Shown here in pieces: positions 1 to 8,823 of a stretch of 64,000 nt of DNA. Source of the DNA: Methanoregula boonei 6A8 (GTDB lineage Archaea > Halobacteriota > Methanomicrobia > Methanomicrobiales > Methanospirillaceae); contig NC_009712.1 of assembly GCF_000017625.1 (NCBI RefSeq), forward strand, positions 992,001 to 1,056,000. The letters run 5' to 3'. The position numbers and the translations under genes are program-made. A model generated the notes under the pieces. It saw only the letters and a list, made by a program, of their open reading frames with translations. It searched no databases and was not told where the DNA came from. Each line of letters begins with the position of its first letter. The first letter of the stretch is position 1.

Positions 1-108
1 AACACAGCCCCAGAGCACAAAGAGGACAAAGCGCGTGTCGATCCTCCCGATAAATGCGGCGAGAAAAATAAACGGGAGGAGGTAGGCTGCCGCAAGTACC
101 AGGTCCAA
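1..108 (-). CDS. membrane protein, N-terminal fragment cut by the window edge
   Basis: The reverse strand reads an open frame from a TTG codon at 108 to the window edge, giving about 36 residues that are almost entirely hydrophobic (LDLVLAAAYLLPFIFLAAF, then a short charged IGRIDTRF turn and a second hydrophobic run). A GGTGAT sequence five bases upstream of the TTG matches the anti-Shine-Dalgarno end of archaeal 16S rRNA and supports this start, and the frame is closed by a stop four codons upstream. The pattern resembles the first two helices of a polytopic membrane protein. A PrsW-type intramembrane protease is one possibility, but the fragment is too short to assign a family. Confidence 0.45.
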   Translation of the reverse strand, partial: MDLVLAAAYLLPFIFLAAFIGRIDTRFVLFVLWGCV

Positions 109-783
109 CGTGCATCACCGCGTCCGGCCGGGCACCCTGGCGCCGGCAGTACCATTCATGTCTGCGTACCGGATGTTTAGTTCTTTGATTCGGATTATGA
201 TGCAGGAAACAGGGCAGTTTTTTTATTAAACCTTTTAGAGTGAAAGAATTTTTTTCGTTAACCGGGCATTTAACAGCCTTATTGTTCCATATTCATCTGC
301 CAGATTCTGGCGCGCTTGAGAGAAAACCTCTGCACAAGGGAAAATTTGCTTGAATGGGGCACTATACGGACGCCGGCAAAAAATCAGGTAATGCATACTA
401 AAGCCGGTTCACCTTGGTGTCATGATACCGGATTCTCCGGTAAAGCCCGGGCCAGCCGGGTTTACCGGATCCTCTATTATCCCCCCGGATAAAAAAAAAT
501 TGCCGGCCCGACGGATGCGCCACGGCAGCCGGGTGCCCCCTTCATTCCCTCTCAACCGTAAGGGTACTAAAAAAAGCAGGTGCCTGTGATTTTTTGGGAC
601 TTTCCTATTTGTCCCTGTCCACCTCAATTCCTGATAAGTGAAGATTTTTTTTCAGTTATGCATGAGTTTATTGCGGCAGTGGACTACCTAAAATCATATC
701 AGTGGAACGCAATAAGACACCGGGAAGATTCCCGTCCGGGGATTTTCCTTTAAAAAAAAACAGTTGCGGGCCACGGGGGATAT
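109..783. other. intergenic region without a convincing gene
   Basis: The segment is rich in homopolymer T and A tracts (181-300 and 640-660) and has no open frame with a ribosome site and family-like sequence. A 72-codon reverse frame at 409-627 is low-complexity and looks accidental. The only structure seen is the GC-rich inverted repeat at 437-468. Confidence 0.6.
437..468. repeat. GC-rich inverted repeat (hairpin)
   Basis: CCGGTAAAGCCCGG at 437-450 pairs with CCGGGTTTACCGG at 456-468 across a five-base loop, with one extra base in the left arm. It lies within a long intergenic region with no adjacent T tract that would make it an obvious terminator. A role as transcript end, protein site or mobile remnant cannot be told apart from sequence alone. 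Confidence 0.6.
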
Positions 784-1401
784 ATGAACGGGATACCCAG
801 TGAACCAGGCATGGGGCCGGCGGCCCCTGCTGCAGTAGAAGAAGAGATCGTCTTTCTTGAACCAGGACAGGAAAAAGCGCAGAATATCGCAAAAGCCATC
901 TCGCACCAGAACGCCGGCGATATCATGTCCCTTCTCTCGACCGAAGGGCCCATGAAGCTCTCGGATATTGCCACCCGGATGGATCTCTCCACCAATGCGG
1001 CAAAGTACCATGTGGAGAACCTCAAAAACGCCGGGCTTATCGAGATCGCAAATACCCGGTACAGCGTCAAGGGCAAGAAGATGAAGGTGTACCGGCTTAA
1101 AAACCAGGTCTTCATTGTAGCCCCCGGTATGGTATCCGGCCCGGCACTCCGGGCGGTGCTGTTGAAATACGCGTCCCTCTGCGGGATCTTTATTGTGGCG
1201 TTTGGGCTCTTTGTGGTCCAGCCGTTTGTCACATTCTCGCCCGGATCGCCTGGCAGCATATCCGGCTCGATCTGGCAGGGTACGACACTGCCTGCCGCAT
1301 ATCCCTCGCCCCTTGTCCCGGCCCTCGTCCTTGCCGGGATCGTAACCCTGCTTGTGTTTGCCGGTACTGAAGTGCTCGAATATGGGAAAAACCGGGCCTG
1401 A
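784..1401 (+). CDS. membrane-anchored winged-helix (ArsR-like) transcriptional regulator
   Basis: The protein has 205 residues. Residues about 35-105 form a winged-helix domain: a helix-turn-helix (GPMKLSDIATRMDLSTNAAKYHVENLKNAGLIEI) followed by a basic wing (VKGKKMKVYRLKNQ). Two hydrophobic segments follow at about 130-150 and 172-192, so the DNA-binding part is probably cytoplasmic and tethered to the membrane. Membrane-bound ArsR-like regulators are common in Methanomicrobiales and may sense envelope or membrane signals. The N-terminal 30 residues are Pro/Ala/Glu rich and probably disordered. The gene stands alone, with the rhomboid gene 230 bases downstream on the same strand. The target genes are unknown. 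Confidence 0.75.
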   Translation: MNGIPSEPGMGPAAPAAVEEEIVFLEPGQEKAQNIAKAISHQNAGDIMSLLSTEGPMKLSDIATRMDLSTNAAKYHVENLKNAGLIEIANTRYSVKGKKMKVYRLKNQVFIVAPGMVSGPALRAVLLKYASLCGIFIVAFGLFVVQPFVTFSPGSPGSISGSIWQGTTLPAAYPSPLVPALVLAGIVTLLVFAGTEVLEYGKNRA

Positions 1402-1630
1402 AATCAGTGTCTTTGGACAATACAACAATCTTCCCTTTTTCCCGGTGTAGCAGGACACGCCGCACCGGTTTTGTTTTTCGGATTGTCCTTGTGTGTGCGC
1501 CGGCACCTGCAGCCCGCGGCACCGTATGCAAAACCGTTCCCTTTTTTTAAGGTTCAGTCCCCCTCACACCCTTTCTTCATATACCCGTATGACCGATATA
1601 CCGGGCAACAGGAACTCACGGGAAGCAGCC

Positions 1631-2527
1631 ATGAGCGTATATACAAGAATCCGGGATGCCCGGTCAAGGGTCAATCTCCGGCTCTTTACCTTTTACCTCG
1701 CGATTGTCCTTATCATCCCGGCGATCACCACCCTGATCGAGTACCTGGTGACCGTTAATCCCGGGCTTCGGGCCGATCTCCGGATCGACATGCAGAATTT
1801 CCATCTCTACCAGGTGTTCACTTCATCGTTTGTCCACCTGAACTTTGATCATTTCCTTGCAAACGTAACTGCCTACCTGCTGATCGCCGTGTACGGACTG
1901 GTGCTTGCAACACTGGTCAACCGCAAGCGGCTCTATCTTGTGGCAAGCAAGATCATTGTCGTCATCTTTGTGCTCTTTGGGGCGGCATTTGCCATTTTCA
2001 ATGCCACAACAACCTACTATGCCGGCCTTTCAGGGATAGATTCGGCCCTTGCCGGGCTCCTCCTGCTTTTCTGGCTTTTGTACTTAGAGCATACCGCCAA
2101 GCAGAGGATGCGCCATTATTACGGGCTTATCCTCTTTTTTATCCTGGCACTCTCCGCCGGCATCGTGGCACGCTACATCCTCCTGTACCATGCGGGCAGA
2201 AACGCCCTGCTCCTTTCCCTTCTTGTCTTCTTTGTCGTTCTTGGTGCACTGTGTGTCTTTTACTACCGTGATCAGTTTTTCGACCTGTACCGCGTTCTTG
2301 GGGAATTTTCCTGGTCTTCGCGCATTATCACTGTGGCGATCATTGCCATCTTTGCGTTTTTTGTCTGGAATCTCTTCCCCGAGCGGCTGGCCAACCTGAG
2401 CGTGACTGCAGGCATCCCGCTCCATCTTGCAGGCATTGTTATAGGCATCCTTGCCGGGTACTTCCTGTTTGCGTACCTCGAAGGGTTCGCGTATTTCTCC
2501 GATGAAAAAGAGGTGATCTCAAGGTAA
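1631..2527 (+). CDS. rhomboid-family intramembrane serine protease
   Basis: The 298-residue polytopic protein has the hallmarks of rhomboid proteases: an H-x4-H-x3-N pattern (HLNFDHFLAN, residues 69-78) in the second helix, a GLSG motif with the candidate nucleophile Ser134, and a late helix with the candidate general base His265 (HLAGIVIGILAGYF). Rhomboids cleave substrate transmembrane helices inside the bilayer. The open frame extends 46 codons further upstream, but that part is not hydrophobic or conserved-looking, and a GGAAG sequence lies just ahead of the ATG at 1631, so I chose this start. About eight helices are predicted by eye. The substrate is unknown, and the neighbours do not suggest one. 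Confidence 0.78.
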   Translation: MSVYTRIRDARSRVNLRLFTFYLAIVLIIPAITTLIEYLVTVNPGLRADLRIDMQNFHLYQVFTSSFVHLNFDHFLANVTAYLLIAVYGLVLATLVNRKRLYLVASKIIVVIFVLFGAAFAIFNATTTYYAGLSGIDSALAGLLLLFWLLYLEHTAKQRMRHYYGLILFFILALSAGIVARYILLYHAGRNALLLSLLVFFVVLGALCVFYYRDQFFDLYRVLGEFSWSSRIITVAIIAIFAFFVWNLFPERLANLSVTAGIPLHLAGIVIGILAGYFLFAYLEGFAYFSDEKEVISR

Positions 2528-2544
2528 GGTGCGGCAGGAAACAA

Positions 2545-3126
2545 TTATCCGATCGCGGCAAGGATCTCATCCGTGGTCCGGACCCTGCCCATCCGTTTTA
2601 GGACAAAGTTTACTGCGGCATGGTGCTGCTCTGCGGTCATCGAGGCCATCGCATCCTCAGAAAATACCTGCTCAAAGCCGTACTCGTAGGCAAAGCGTGC
2701 CGTGCTTTCCACACCGTAATCGGTGGCGATCCCGCACAGCACGATCGTATCCATTCCTCTCCGCCTGAGCTGGAGTTCGAGATCCGTGCCGTAGAATGCA
2801 CCCCACTGTTTCTTTCCTATTATCACATCAGTGGGAACAGGCGCGATCTCCGGGACAAATTCCGACCAGTCCGGGGGCATGGTCCCGGGCCGGGAAAAGG
2901 TTGTATCGCTTGTTACCGCAAGCATGGTCTCCGGTGTCGAGACCACGTGCACCAGGAAGACCGGCATGGCATTTTTCCGGAATGCCTGAACCAGCCGGGC
3001 GGCGTTTCTTATGACATCTGCTGCAGAATGAGGCTCTGTAGGCCGGGCGGCAATTCCTTTCTGGAGATCGATAACGACAAGTGCGGTTGTTTTTTTGGGA
3101 AGACTGAGTTCCGGCATAGTGATCAC
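2545..3126 (-). CDS. isochorismatase-like hydrolase (YecD-type)
   Basis: The 193-residue protein has the isochorismatase-like fold: the N-terminal strand ALVVIDLQ carries the conserved Asp20, IIGKKQWGAF supplies the conserved Lys105 or Lys106, and CGIATDYGVESTARFAYEYG is the signature strand-helix. In cysteine hydrolases of this superfamily the position after TDY is the nucleophilic Cys; here it is Gly138, as in the true isochorismatase and YecD branches. The C-terminal EDAMASMTAEQHHAAVNFVLKR and the final RVRTTDEIL closely resemble Escherichia coli YecD as I remember it. YecD has no firm reaction. The gene is transcribed toward the rhomboid gene, with its stop only 17 bases away. Confidence 0.8.
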   Translation of the reverse strand: MITMPELSLPKKTTALVVIDLQKGIAARPTEPHSAADVIRNAARLVQAFRKNAMPVFLVHVVSTPETMLAVTSDTTFSRPGTMPPDWSEFVPEIAPVPTDVIIGKKQWGAFYGTDLELQLRRRGMDTIVLCGIATDYGVESTARFAYEYGFEQVFSEDAMASMTAEQHHAAVNFVLKRMGRVRTTDEILAAIG

Positions 3127-3223
3127 GGGAAGGTAGGGTGCGGGCTGTTATTTATGCACTGTGGTGACTGCAGGCCCGTTCTCCGGGGCGTTCTTTGGGC
3201 AGTCCGGCGCCCTTCCCTGCCGG

Positions 3224-4720
3224 CTACATCATGCCATCCGGGGGAATTACCCCGGACTCCGCGGCGTACTCCTTGTCCGGCACATCACGGGTCACGCGGA
3301 TAATGACAACCACGGCAATGCAGAGGACAAACGCGACCAGGTACACGGCCTGGTACCCGAGCACGGAGAGGGCCGGGGTCAGCTTTGCGACAAGCGGCGT
3401 ACCGTCCCGGGGGATGCCGGCCATGTACATGCGGATGGCAAAGACGCTCTGGAAAAAGGCGATCCCGGCAACCATGCCCACGTGCCGGACGGTCATGAGC
3501 ACGCCTGACCCGTCTCCCACCGAATCGGGAGGGCAGTGGCCCATGACCAGCCGGGCATTGGGGCCAAAGAACGCGGCGGTGGAGACCCGGGTGATGAGCA
3601 TGCCGGCCACGATTACAATCACAAAGGTGAGGGGGTTAAAGGTAAAGAAGATGAGAAATCCACCGGCGGCAAGCCCGACTGCGGCCATGGAGATAAGAAT
3701 GCTTCCGTGCCGGTCGGCAAGGCTCCCGGCTGCCGGGGCAACAAGGATCGAAAGGAGCGCCGGGGCAGTCATGATCAGGCCGGCAAGCGACGGGTCAAGG
3801 TGCCGGGAGTTGATCAGGTACAGCGGCATGAGGTACGTGACCCCGGAAAAGAGGGTGGTGACGATCAGGCAGGCAAGGATGCCCAGGCAGAAATCGCGGT
3901 TGTGTACAAGCGCCGGGTTGATGAGGGGATCGGGGTTATGCCGCTCGCGCATAATAAAGATCCCGCCGATGATCGCGCCGACAATAAAGAGGAGCAGGAG
4001 CACCGCGTCCGGTGTGCCCGGTACCTGGAAGAACGTAAATGCCGCAAGCATGAGCACCAGGGCCGCGACAAAAAGCGACGGGCCGGTGAAATTGAGGGGT
4101 TTTTGTTCGGTGGTCCCGGACGCGGACGGGAGGCAGTACCAGCTCAATACAAGGGTGGCAAGGACGATGGGGAGGTTGAGGAAGAAGATCCACCGCCAGC
4201 CGGCGTACTGCGAGACAAAGCCTCCGATACCCGGGCCAAGAGCATAGCCGGCCGCAGACATGGCGATTAAAAGCCCCAGCGATTTACCGCGGACCGAGAC
4301 CGGCAGGTACGTGGTAATGATCGCCGGCCCGATCGCAGAGAACATCGCTGCCCCGGCCCCCTGGAGGATCCTGAACACGATCAGGCTTGTTATGTCCGGC
4401 GCGATCCCGCACAGGAAGGATCCAAGGCCAAAGAGCACAAGGCCCAGCAGGAACATGTGCCGGAACCCGTACCGGTCGCCCAGTTTTCCCATAAAGAGGA
4501 TCAGGCCGGTGATCGTGAGCATATACGAGATGATGATGAGTGTGCCAACGCCCACCGGGATCTGCCACGCCTTAATAATTGAAGGGACGGTGATGTTGAC
4601 CACGCTCATGTCGAGCGCGCCCATCAGCGAGGCAAGCGAAGCCGTGGCTACAATAAGGTGCTGGGCTGGGATGTTGCCGGGATCCGTAAGCGGGCGGAGG
4701 GAGGGTAACGAGAACTTCAA
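3224..4720 (-). CDS. MFS drug-efflux-type transporter (DHA2/EmrB-QacA family)
   Basis: The 498-residue protein has about 14 hydrophobic helices, as expected for the DHA2 branch of the major facilitator superfamily. MFS motif A is visible after helix 2 (GKLGDRYGFRHMF, near residue 78), helix 1 has the MGALDMSVVNITVPSI signature of this family, and motif C-like glycine-rich sequence follows (SAAGYALGPGIGG). Such proteins export amphipathic drugs or metabolites using the proton gradient. The natural substrate cannot be inferred. The gene is monocistronic, with about 100 bases on either side before the next genes, both on the same strand. Confidence 0.85.
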   Translation of the reverse strand: MKFSLPSLRPLTDPGNIPAQHLIVATASLASLMGALDMSVVNITVPSIIKAWQIPVGVGTLIIISYMLTITGLILFMGKLGDRYGFRHMFLLGLVLFGLGSFLCGIAPDITSLIVFRILQGAGAAMFSAIGPAIITTYLPVSVRGKSLGLLIAMSAAGYALGPGIGGFVSQYAGWRWIFFLNLPIVLATLVLSWYCLPSASGTTEQKPLNFTGPSLFVAALVLMLAAFTFFQVPGTPDAVLLLLFIVGAIIGGIFIMRERHNPDPLINPALVHNRDFCLGILACLIVTTLFSGVTYLMPLYLINSRHLDPSLAGLIMTAPALLSILVAPAAGSLADRHGSILISMAAVGLAAGGFLIFFTFNPLTFVIVIVAGMLITRVSTAAFFGPNARLVMGHCPPDSVGDGSGVLMTVRHVGMVAGIAFFQSVFAIRMYMAGIPRDGTPLVAKLTPALSVLGYQAVYLVAFVLCIAVVVIIRVTRDVPDKEYAAESGVIPPDGMM

Positions 4721-4824
4721 CAGATTACACGTTTTGTATAATCACAGATAAAAAGCACCTGTTTTATGAAAGGACCAAAAAAGAAAAATCTCCCCGGCCT
4801 TTGCGGAAAATGCCGGGGGTGTTT

Positions 4825-6441
4825 TCAGCACTTCCTGAGTTTTTCACCCAGCCATGGGACAAAATCCTTTTTTCGGGACATTACCCCGGGAAGCCGGGCG
4901 GGAAGAGGCGTGCCAAAGACTTTCGTAAGCAGCCCGGCATCGCCGGCCCCGTAAAGGTCGCTTGCGTTTTCGGGGATATTGGTAAAGAGGGCAAGCGAGA
5001 GGGCGGCTCCCGATTTGTCCCGGGCTTTTTCAAGCGCCGCGGCAATCTCGCTGTCCCGGGCCCGGTTCCATGCAAAGGCCGGTACCATAACCTGCGCGAT
5101 CTCCACGCTCCGGTCTGCAAGCGTGAAGAGCTTGGTATCCCGGGCCAGGAGGGCATCAAGCGGTACGCCCGAGAGGTCCATGCCGGCTTCGAGGAGTTCG
5201 ACTGCGAGTTTTTCCGCGTCTTCCCCCGCAATCCCCGCCAGGTACTTTACCGCAGTTTGATCCTGGTGGGTTGTTGTGGACATGCGCAGGCCCAGCGTAT
5301 CTGAAAGGATGCCGCACAACAGGATCCCTGCGATCTCCCGTGACGGGCTAAGGCCGGCCTCGCGGAACTTCATGGTAATAATCGTGGAGGTGGCCCCGAC
5401 CGGGTCGTTGAAGAAGCGGATGGGCCGGAGCGTGGTGATCGCCCCGAGACGGTGGTGGTCGATGATCTCCACTACGTCAGCTTCCTCGATCCCGGGGACT
5501 GCCTGCGAGGCCTCGTTGTGGTCGAGCAAAACCACCGGGCGGCGCACGTCATCGAGCAGCGTGGTCCTGGTCAGGATGCCGCGGAGTTTTCCGTCCGGCG
5601 ATACAACGCACGCTGCCCGGAACGTGGAACCAGCAACAACCTGGCGGGCCTTTGCGATCGTTTCGGTGCAGGCAAGGACCGGGACCCTGGTCTCCATCAT
5701 GGCCCGGGCGGGAAGCGCGAGGTTGATCATCTTGCCCACCCCGAACGCGTCGAGTTTTGTGGAAAGGACCGAGACCCGGTGCTGCTGTGCGGCTGAAATG
5801 ACCCGGCTTCCCACCGGCGCGCCTTCCGCAATGATAAGCGCCGCGATCCCTGCCGAGACAAGTGCGAGCTGGGCCGGCTCGTTGTCCCCGACAACCGCAA
5901 TATCCTTCTCGGTCATCTTTGCAAGAGTGACATGCAGGGCATCGATCGCGATATACACCCGGCCTTCAAGCGTTGCATGAGCACTGACCAGGACTTCTGC
6001 AGAAAGGATCCGTGCAAGCGTCCCGATAGGCACCGGTGTCACTGCAAGGGTGGCGAGGTGCAGGGTATCGATGTAGGCATTGGCAAGGGCGTGCTCCCCG
6101 ATCATCCCGGCGGGTTTTCCCTCTGCGTCCGTGATGATCACGTTTCGTAATTCCTCCTTTGCCATGAGGGCGGCAACGTCCACGGCCGGGACATCCTCGG
6201 AAAGGGCAAAGACCGGCTTATACGTGATATCGGCAAGGGTGGGTTCGACCGTGGGAATAAACGCCGGGGCGGCCACACCGTAGCGTTCGAGCATGAACTT
6301 TGACTCGCCGTTAAGTTCCCCGCACCGCGCCGGCACGTACCGGCCCGGCTCGGAACGGTTTTTGAAATCCGCGTACCCGAGCACACTTGCAATGCTGTCC
6401 GTGTCGGGCTGGCGATGGCCAAAGCAGTAGATCTGGGTCAT
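4825..6441 (-). CDS. manganese-dependent inorganic pyrophosphatase with CBS and DRTGG regulatory domains
   Basis: The 538-residue protein is a family II (DHH) pyrophosphatase with an inserted regulatory module. The N-terminal metal motifs are FGHRQPDTDSIAS (residues about 7-19), and the later DHH motif is EIIDHHRLGAI near residue 340, followed by the C-terminal DHHA2 domain ending with SRKKDF. Between them lie one CBS half (VIITDAEGKPAGMIG), a DRTGG-like domain (about 150-240) and a second CBS half (RAACVVSPDGKLRGIL). In characterised bacterial relatives the CBS pair binds adenine nucleotides and tunes the hydrolysis of pyrophosphate to two phosphates. This suggests that energy charge controls pyrophosphate removal here. 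The start at 6441 is immediately followed by conserved sequence. Confidence 0.9.
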   Translation of the reverse strand: MTQIYCFGHRQPDTDSIASVLGYADFKNRSEPGRYVPARCGELNGESKFMLERYGVAAPAFIPTVEPTLADITYKPVFALSEDVPAVDVAALMAKEELRNVIITDAEGKPAGMIGEHALANAYIDTLHLATLAVTPVPIGTLARILSAEVLVSAHATLEGRVYIAIDALHVTLAKMTEKDIAVVGDNEPAQLALVSAGIAALIIAEGAPVGSRVISAAQQHRVSVLSTKLDAFGVGKMINLALPARAMMETRVPVLACTETIAKARQVVAGSTFRAACVVSPDGKLRGILTRTTLLDDVRRPVVLLDHNEASQAVPGIEEADVVEIIDHHRLGAITTLRPIRFFNDPVGATSTIITMKFREAGLSPSREIAGILLCGILSDTLGLRMSTTTHQDQTAVKYLAGIAGEDAEKLAVELLEAGMDLSGVPLDALLARDTKLFTLADRSVEIAQVMVPAFAWNRARDSEIAAALEKARDKSGAALSLALFTNIPENASDLYGAGDAGLLTKVFGTPLPARLPGVMSRKKDFVPWLGEKLRKC

Positions 6442-6658
6442 GGGAAGATTCCTTTTCGCGCCTGATGGTAATGCTGATTTATCATTTGCTTTTCCCGGTT
6501 CATAAGGTACGGGCCCGGCAGTTTTTTTCCCAGATCAGGTGGTATGCCCGGATCCTTTAAGTGCCTTGTAGCCGGCAATTTTTCATCAGATGCGATGAGT
6601 ATGTGGGATGAAATGCAATGGTTGAATATGACTTTTTGACGGAAAAAACCGCATTTTT

Positions 6659-7162
6659 TTAGGAATGAGTACCCTCGATGAGACAAAAAAATAGCGCCAG
6701 CATCCCCATCATTATCAACCATGAACAAAGGATAAGTCCGCTTGTGTCTTCAGCCATATTGTGAATATTACCTCCTTCATTAAGGAGGATGTAACCCGCA
6801 AGCCAGAAGAAAAAAACCATATTGACTGCGATGACTCCAAGAATATATTTTCGATAGCGCTGGTAATACATCTGGATTTCTGCCCATTGCAATGGTTCAC
6901 CGGGGTACCATCCTGCCGGTACCGCCCTCCCGTAAAAGGGAAAACCGGACATAAAGCCCCAGATGAGAAATGCCAGCGGCCAGAATACGGTTACCAGGAC
7001 CAGCAAAACAAGGGCCATCAGGGAAAACGGGAGGTCCTTTGCCCCGGTGTCAGGAAACAGGGTGACGACAATGGGGATGGATGCCAAAGCGAGCCCCCCA
7101 AAAAACAAAATGATATCCTTCCAGTAAGTGTAAATCTCACTGCCCTTTTCCTGCAGGCTCAT
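6659..7162 (-). CDS. hypothetical four-helix membrane protein
   Basis: I do not recognise this 167-residue protein. It has four hydrophobic segments at about 18-36, 45-70, 108-128 and 142-162, with a conserved-looking loop containing PFYGRAVPAGWYPGEPLQW between helices 2 and 3. There is no signal peptide, metal motif or repeat. It is preceded and followed by long intergenic stretches, so it is probably transcribed alone. Nothing in the context gives a function. Confidence 0.6.
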   Translation of the reverse strand: MSLQEKGSEIYTYWKDIILFFGGLALASIPIVVTLFPDTGAKDLPFSLMALVLLVLVTVFWPLAFLIWGFMSGFPFYGRAVPAGWYPGEPLQWAEIQMYYQRYRKYILGVIAVNMVFFFWLAGYILLNEGGNIHNMAEDTSGLILCSWLIMMGMLALFFCLIEGTHS

Positions 7163-7294
7163 CTGCCTGATTTTTTATAAGTGCCCCTATAAAACCCATT
7201 GGTCCGGCCGGGAATGTCCCTGCGGGGGATCAGATTTCCGGGAAGACCCGCTGCCCGATCCGGAATGTTTATCTTTTGTTCCTGCCAAACCATG

Positions 7295-7318
7295 ATAGTT
7301 CGAAATAGAACTATTTCG
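7295..7318. promoter_or_regulatory. palindromic operator upstream of the PadR gene
   Basis: Two nested inverted repeats overlap: CGAAATAG (7301-7308) with CTATTTCG (7311-7318), separated by two bases, and ATAGTTC (7295-7301) with GAACTAT (7308-7314). The site ends 19 bases before the PadR start codon, where archaeal TATA-box or transcription-start sequences are expected. PadR repressors bind palindromes at their own promoters, so autoregulation of the PadR-ABC operon is the likely role; this is inferred and not shown. Confidence 0.65.
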
Positions 7319-7337
7319 GAACCGAACGATCATACCC

Positions 7338-7838
7338 ATGACCAGCCTGTTACAGTTTGCAGCAAAAAAAAGCGAGCGGGCAAGGAGCCTGCTTGCCCTC
7401 TATGTGATCCATTCGCTCTCAAAGGGAGAAAAATCCGGCTATGATATCCTCAAGGAACTCGGGGAGCTCACGGAGGGAAACTGGGTCCCAAGCAAGGGCA
7501 CGCTCTATCCCCTGCTCCACCAGCTTGAAGAGGAGGGACAGATTGTTTCGGTCCCAAAGACCACCGGCGCCCGGGCCCGGGCAGTCTTTTGTCTTACCCC
7601 CCTCGGGAAGGAGACGCTCAAACGGATCCGGGCCCACAGCGGGGAGCACCACAAAAAAATGGCACACTACCGCCAGGTGATTACCGCGATATTTGGCGAT
7701 ACCATCCACCCTGAGCTGAACCTGCTCTTCGAGATAAAGACGCTCCTTGATGAGGTGCAGAAAGAAAATGAGCCGGAGGCAATGAAGATCCTCCGGCGCT
7801 GCCGCGACGAACTTAAAAAGAGTGTGAACCGGACATGA
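7338..7838 (+). CDS. PadR-family transcriptional regulator
   Basis: The 166-residue protein has a PadR winged helix at about residues 15-100: ALYVIHSLSKGEKSGYDIL, the recognition region PSKGTLYPLLHQLEEEGQI, and a wing with RAVFCLTPLGKETL. A C-terminal helical dimerisation region follows. PadR proteins usually repress a neighbouring exporter and release DNA when a toxic ligand binds. Its stop overlaps the start of the ABC ATPase gene (ATGA at 7835-7838), and a palindromic operator sits just upstream, so it most probably controls its own operon with the exporter. Confidence 0.88.
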   Translation: MTSLLQFAAKKSERARSLLALYVIHSLSKGEKSGYDILKELGELTEGNWVPSKGTLYPLLHQLEEEGQIVSVPKTTGARARAVFCLTPLGKETLKRIRAHSGEHHKKMAHYRQVITAIFGDTIHPELNLLFEIKTLLDEVQKENEPEAMKILRRCRDELKKSVNRT

Positions 7839-8821
7839 CTACAGCAGTTGCAGTACACGAACTGACCAAATCGTTTGGCTCCCTTGTTGCCGCGGACCGG
7901 GTCAGCTTTGCCATCGAGCAGGGCGAGATCTTCGGGTTGCTTGGCCCAAACGGCGCAGGAAAGACAACCACGCTCTCGATGCTCTCCACCATCCTTGAAC
8001 CAACCTCGGGATCTGCCACGATCATGGGGATTGATATCCAGAAAGATCAGGATGGCGTGCGAAAGGCAATCGGGATCGTATTCCAGGACCAGAGCCTTGA
8101 CGAGGAACTGACCGCGTGGGAGAACATGGACTTCCACGGCCGGCTCTACCGGATCCCAAAAGAGGTCCGCGAGCAGCGCACCGATGAGCTCCTCAAACTC
8201 GTGGAGCTCTATGACCGGCGAAACGATATCGTCAAGACGTTCTCCGGCGGGATGCGGCGGCGCCTGGAGATCGCACGGGGACTCCTGCACCACCCTCAGG
8301 TCCTCTTTTTGGATGAGCCCACCATCGGCCTTGACCCACAGACACGAAACCTGCTCTGGAAGTACATCGAGACCTTAGCAAAGGAGAAGAACATCACGAT
8401 TATTCTCACCACCCACTACATGGAGGAGGCAGACCGGCTCTGCAACCGGATCGCGATCATCGACCACGGGAAGATCATTGCCATGGACACGCCGGCCCGG
8501 CTCAAGGATGCTATCGGTGGCGACGTGGTGACCATCCACTCGCCGGACACGGCAAAGATCCCAGCCGCGCTCCCTGTACCCTGGGTAAAACGGCAGGAGA
8601 CCCGCGAGGGCGAGATCATCCTGACGCTTGAAAATGCCGAGCAGCATTTAAGCGAGATCGTGACCCGCCTGAACGCTGAGCAGATCGAGATTACCTCGAT
8701 CTCGGTGCACAAGCCAACGCTCGAAGACGTTTTCCTCTCCTACACGGGAAAGACCATCCGTGAAGAGGATATCAGCCGCAAGGATTCGATGCGGATGCAT
8801 TTCCGTATGATGAGGCACTAA
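7835..8821 (+). CDS. ABC-2 type exporter, ATP-binding subunit (DrrA/CcmA-like)
   Basis: The 328-residue ATPase has the Walker A motif GPNGAGKTTT (about residues 39-48), a Q-loop (VFQDQSLDEELT), the signature TFSGGMRRRLEIARGL, Walker B VLFLDEPTIGLDP and the switch His in LTTHYMEEADRL. The C-terminal 100 residues form the extra domain typical of drug-resistance ATPases. It energises the membrane subunit encoded two bases downstream. It overlaps the PadR gene by four bases, so the three genes form one translationally coupled operon. The substrate is unknown, but PadR control favours a toxic or amphipathic compound. Confidence 0.92.
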   Translation: MTTAVAVHELTKSFGSLVAADRVSFAIEQGEIFGLLGPNGAGKTTTLSMLSTILEPTSGSATIMGIDIQKDQDGVRKAIGIVFQDQSLDEELTAWENMDFHGRLYRIPKEVREQRTDELLKLVELYDRRNDIVKTFSGGMRRRLEIARGLLHHPQVLFLDEPTIGLDPQTRNLLWKYIETLAKEKNITIILTTHYMEEADRLCNRIAIIDHGKIIAMDTPARLKDAIGGDVVTIHSPDTAKIPAALPVPWVKRQETREGEIILTLENAEQHLSEIVTRLNAEQIEITSISVHKPTLEDVFLSYTGKTIREEDISRKDSMRMHFRMMRH

Positions 8822-8823
8822 CC

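Noticed and set aside
409-627. 72-codon reverse frame
   Set aside because: No ribosome site, low-complexity sequence, and it crosses the hairpin at 437-468.
1493-1630. N-terminal extension of the rhomboid gene
   Set aside because: The 46 extra codons are not conserved-looking, and a ribosome-site-like GGAAG lies directly before the internal ATG at 1631.
3195-4247. 350-codon forward open frame
   Set aside because: It lies entirely opposite the MFS transporter, which has clear family motifs; the forward frame is Arg/Thr/Ser-rich and looks like a GC-rich antisense shadow.
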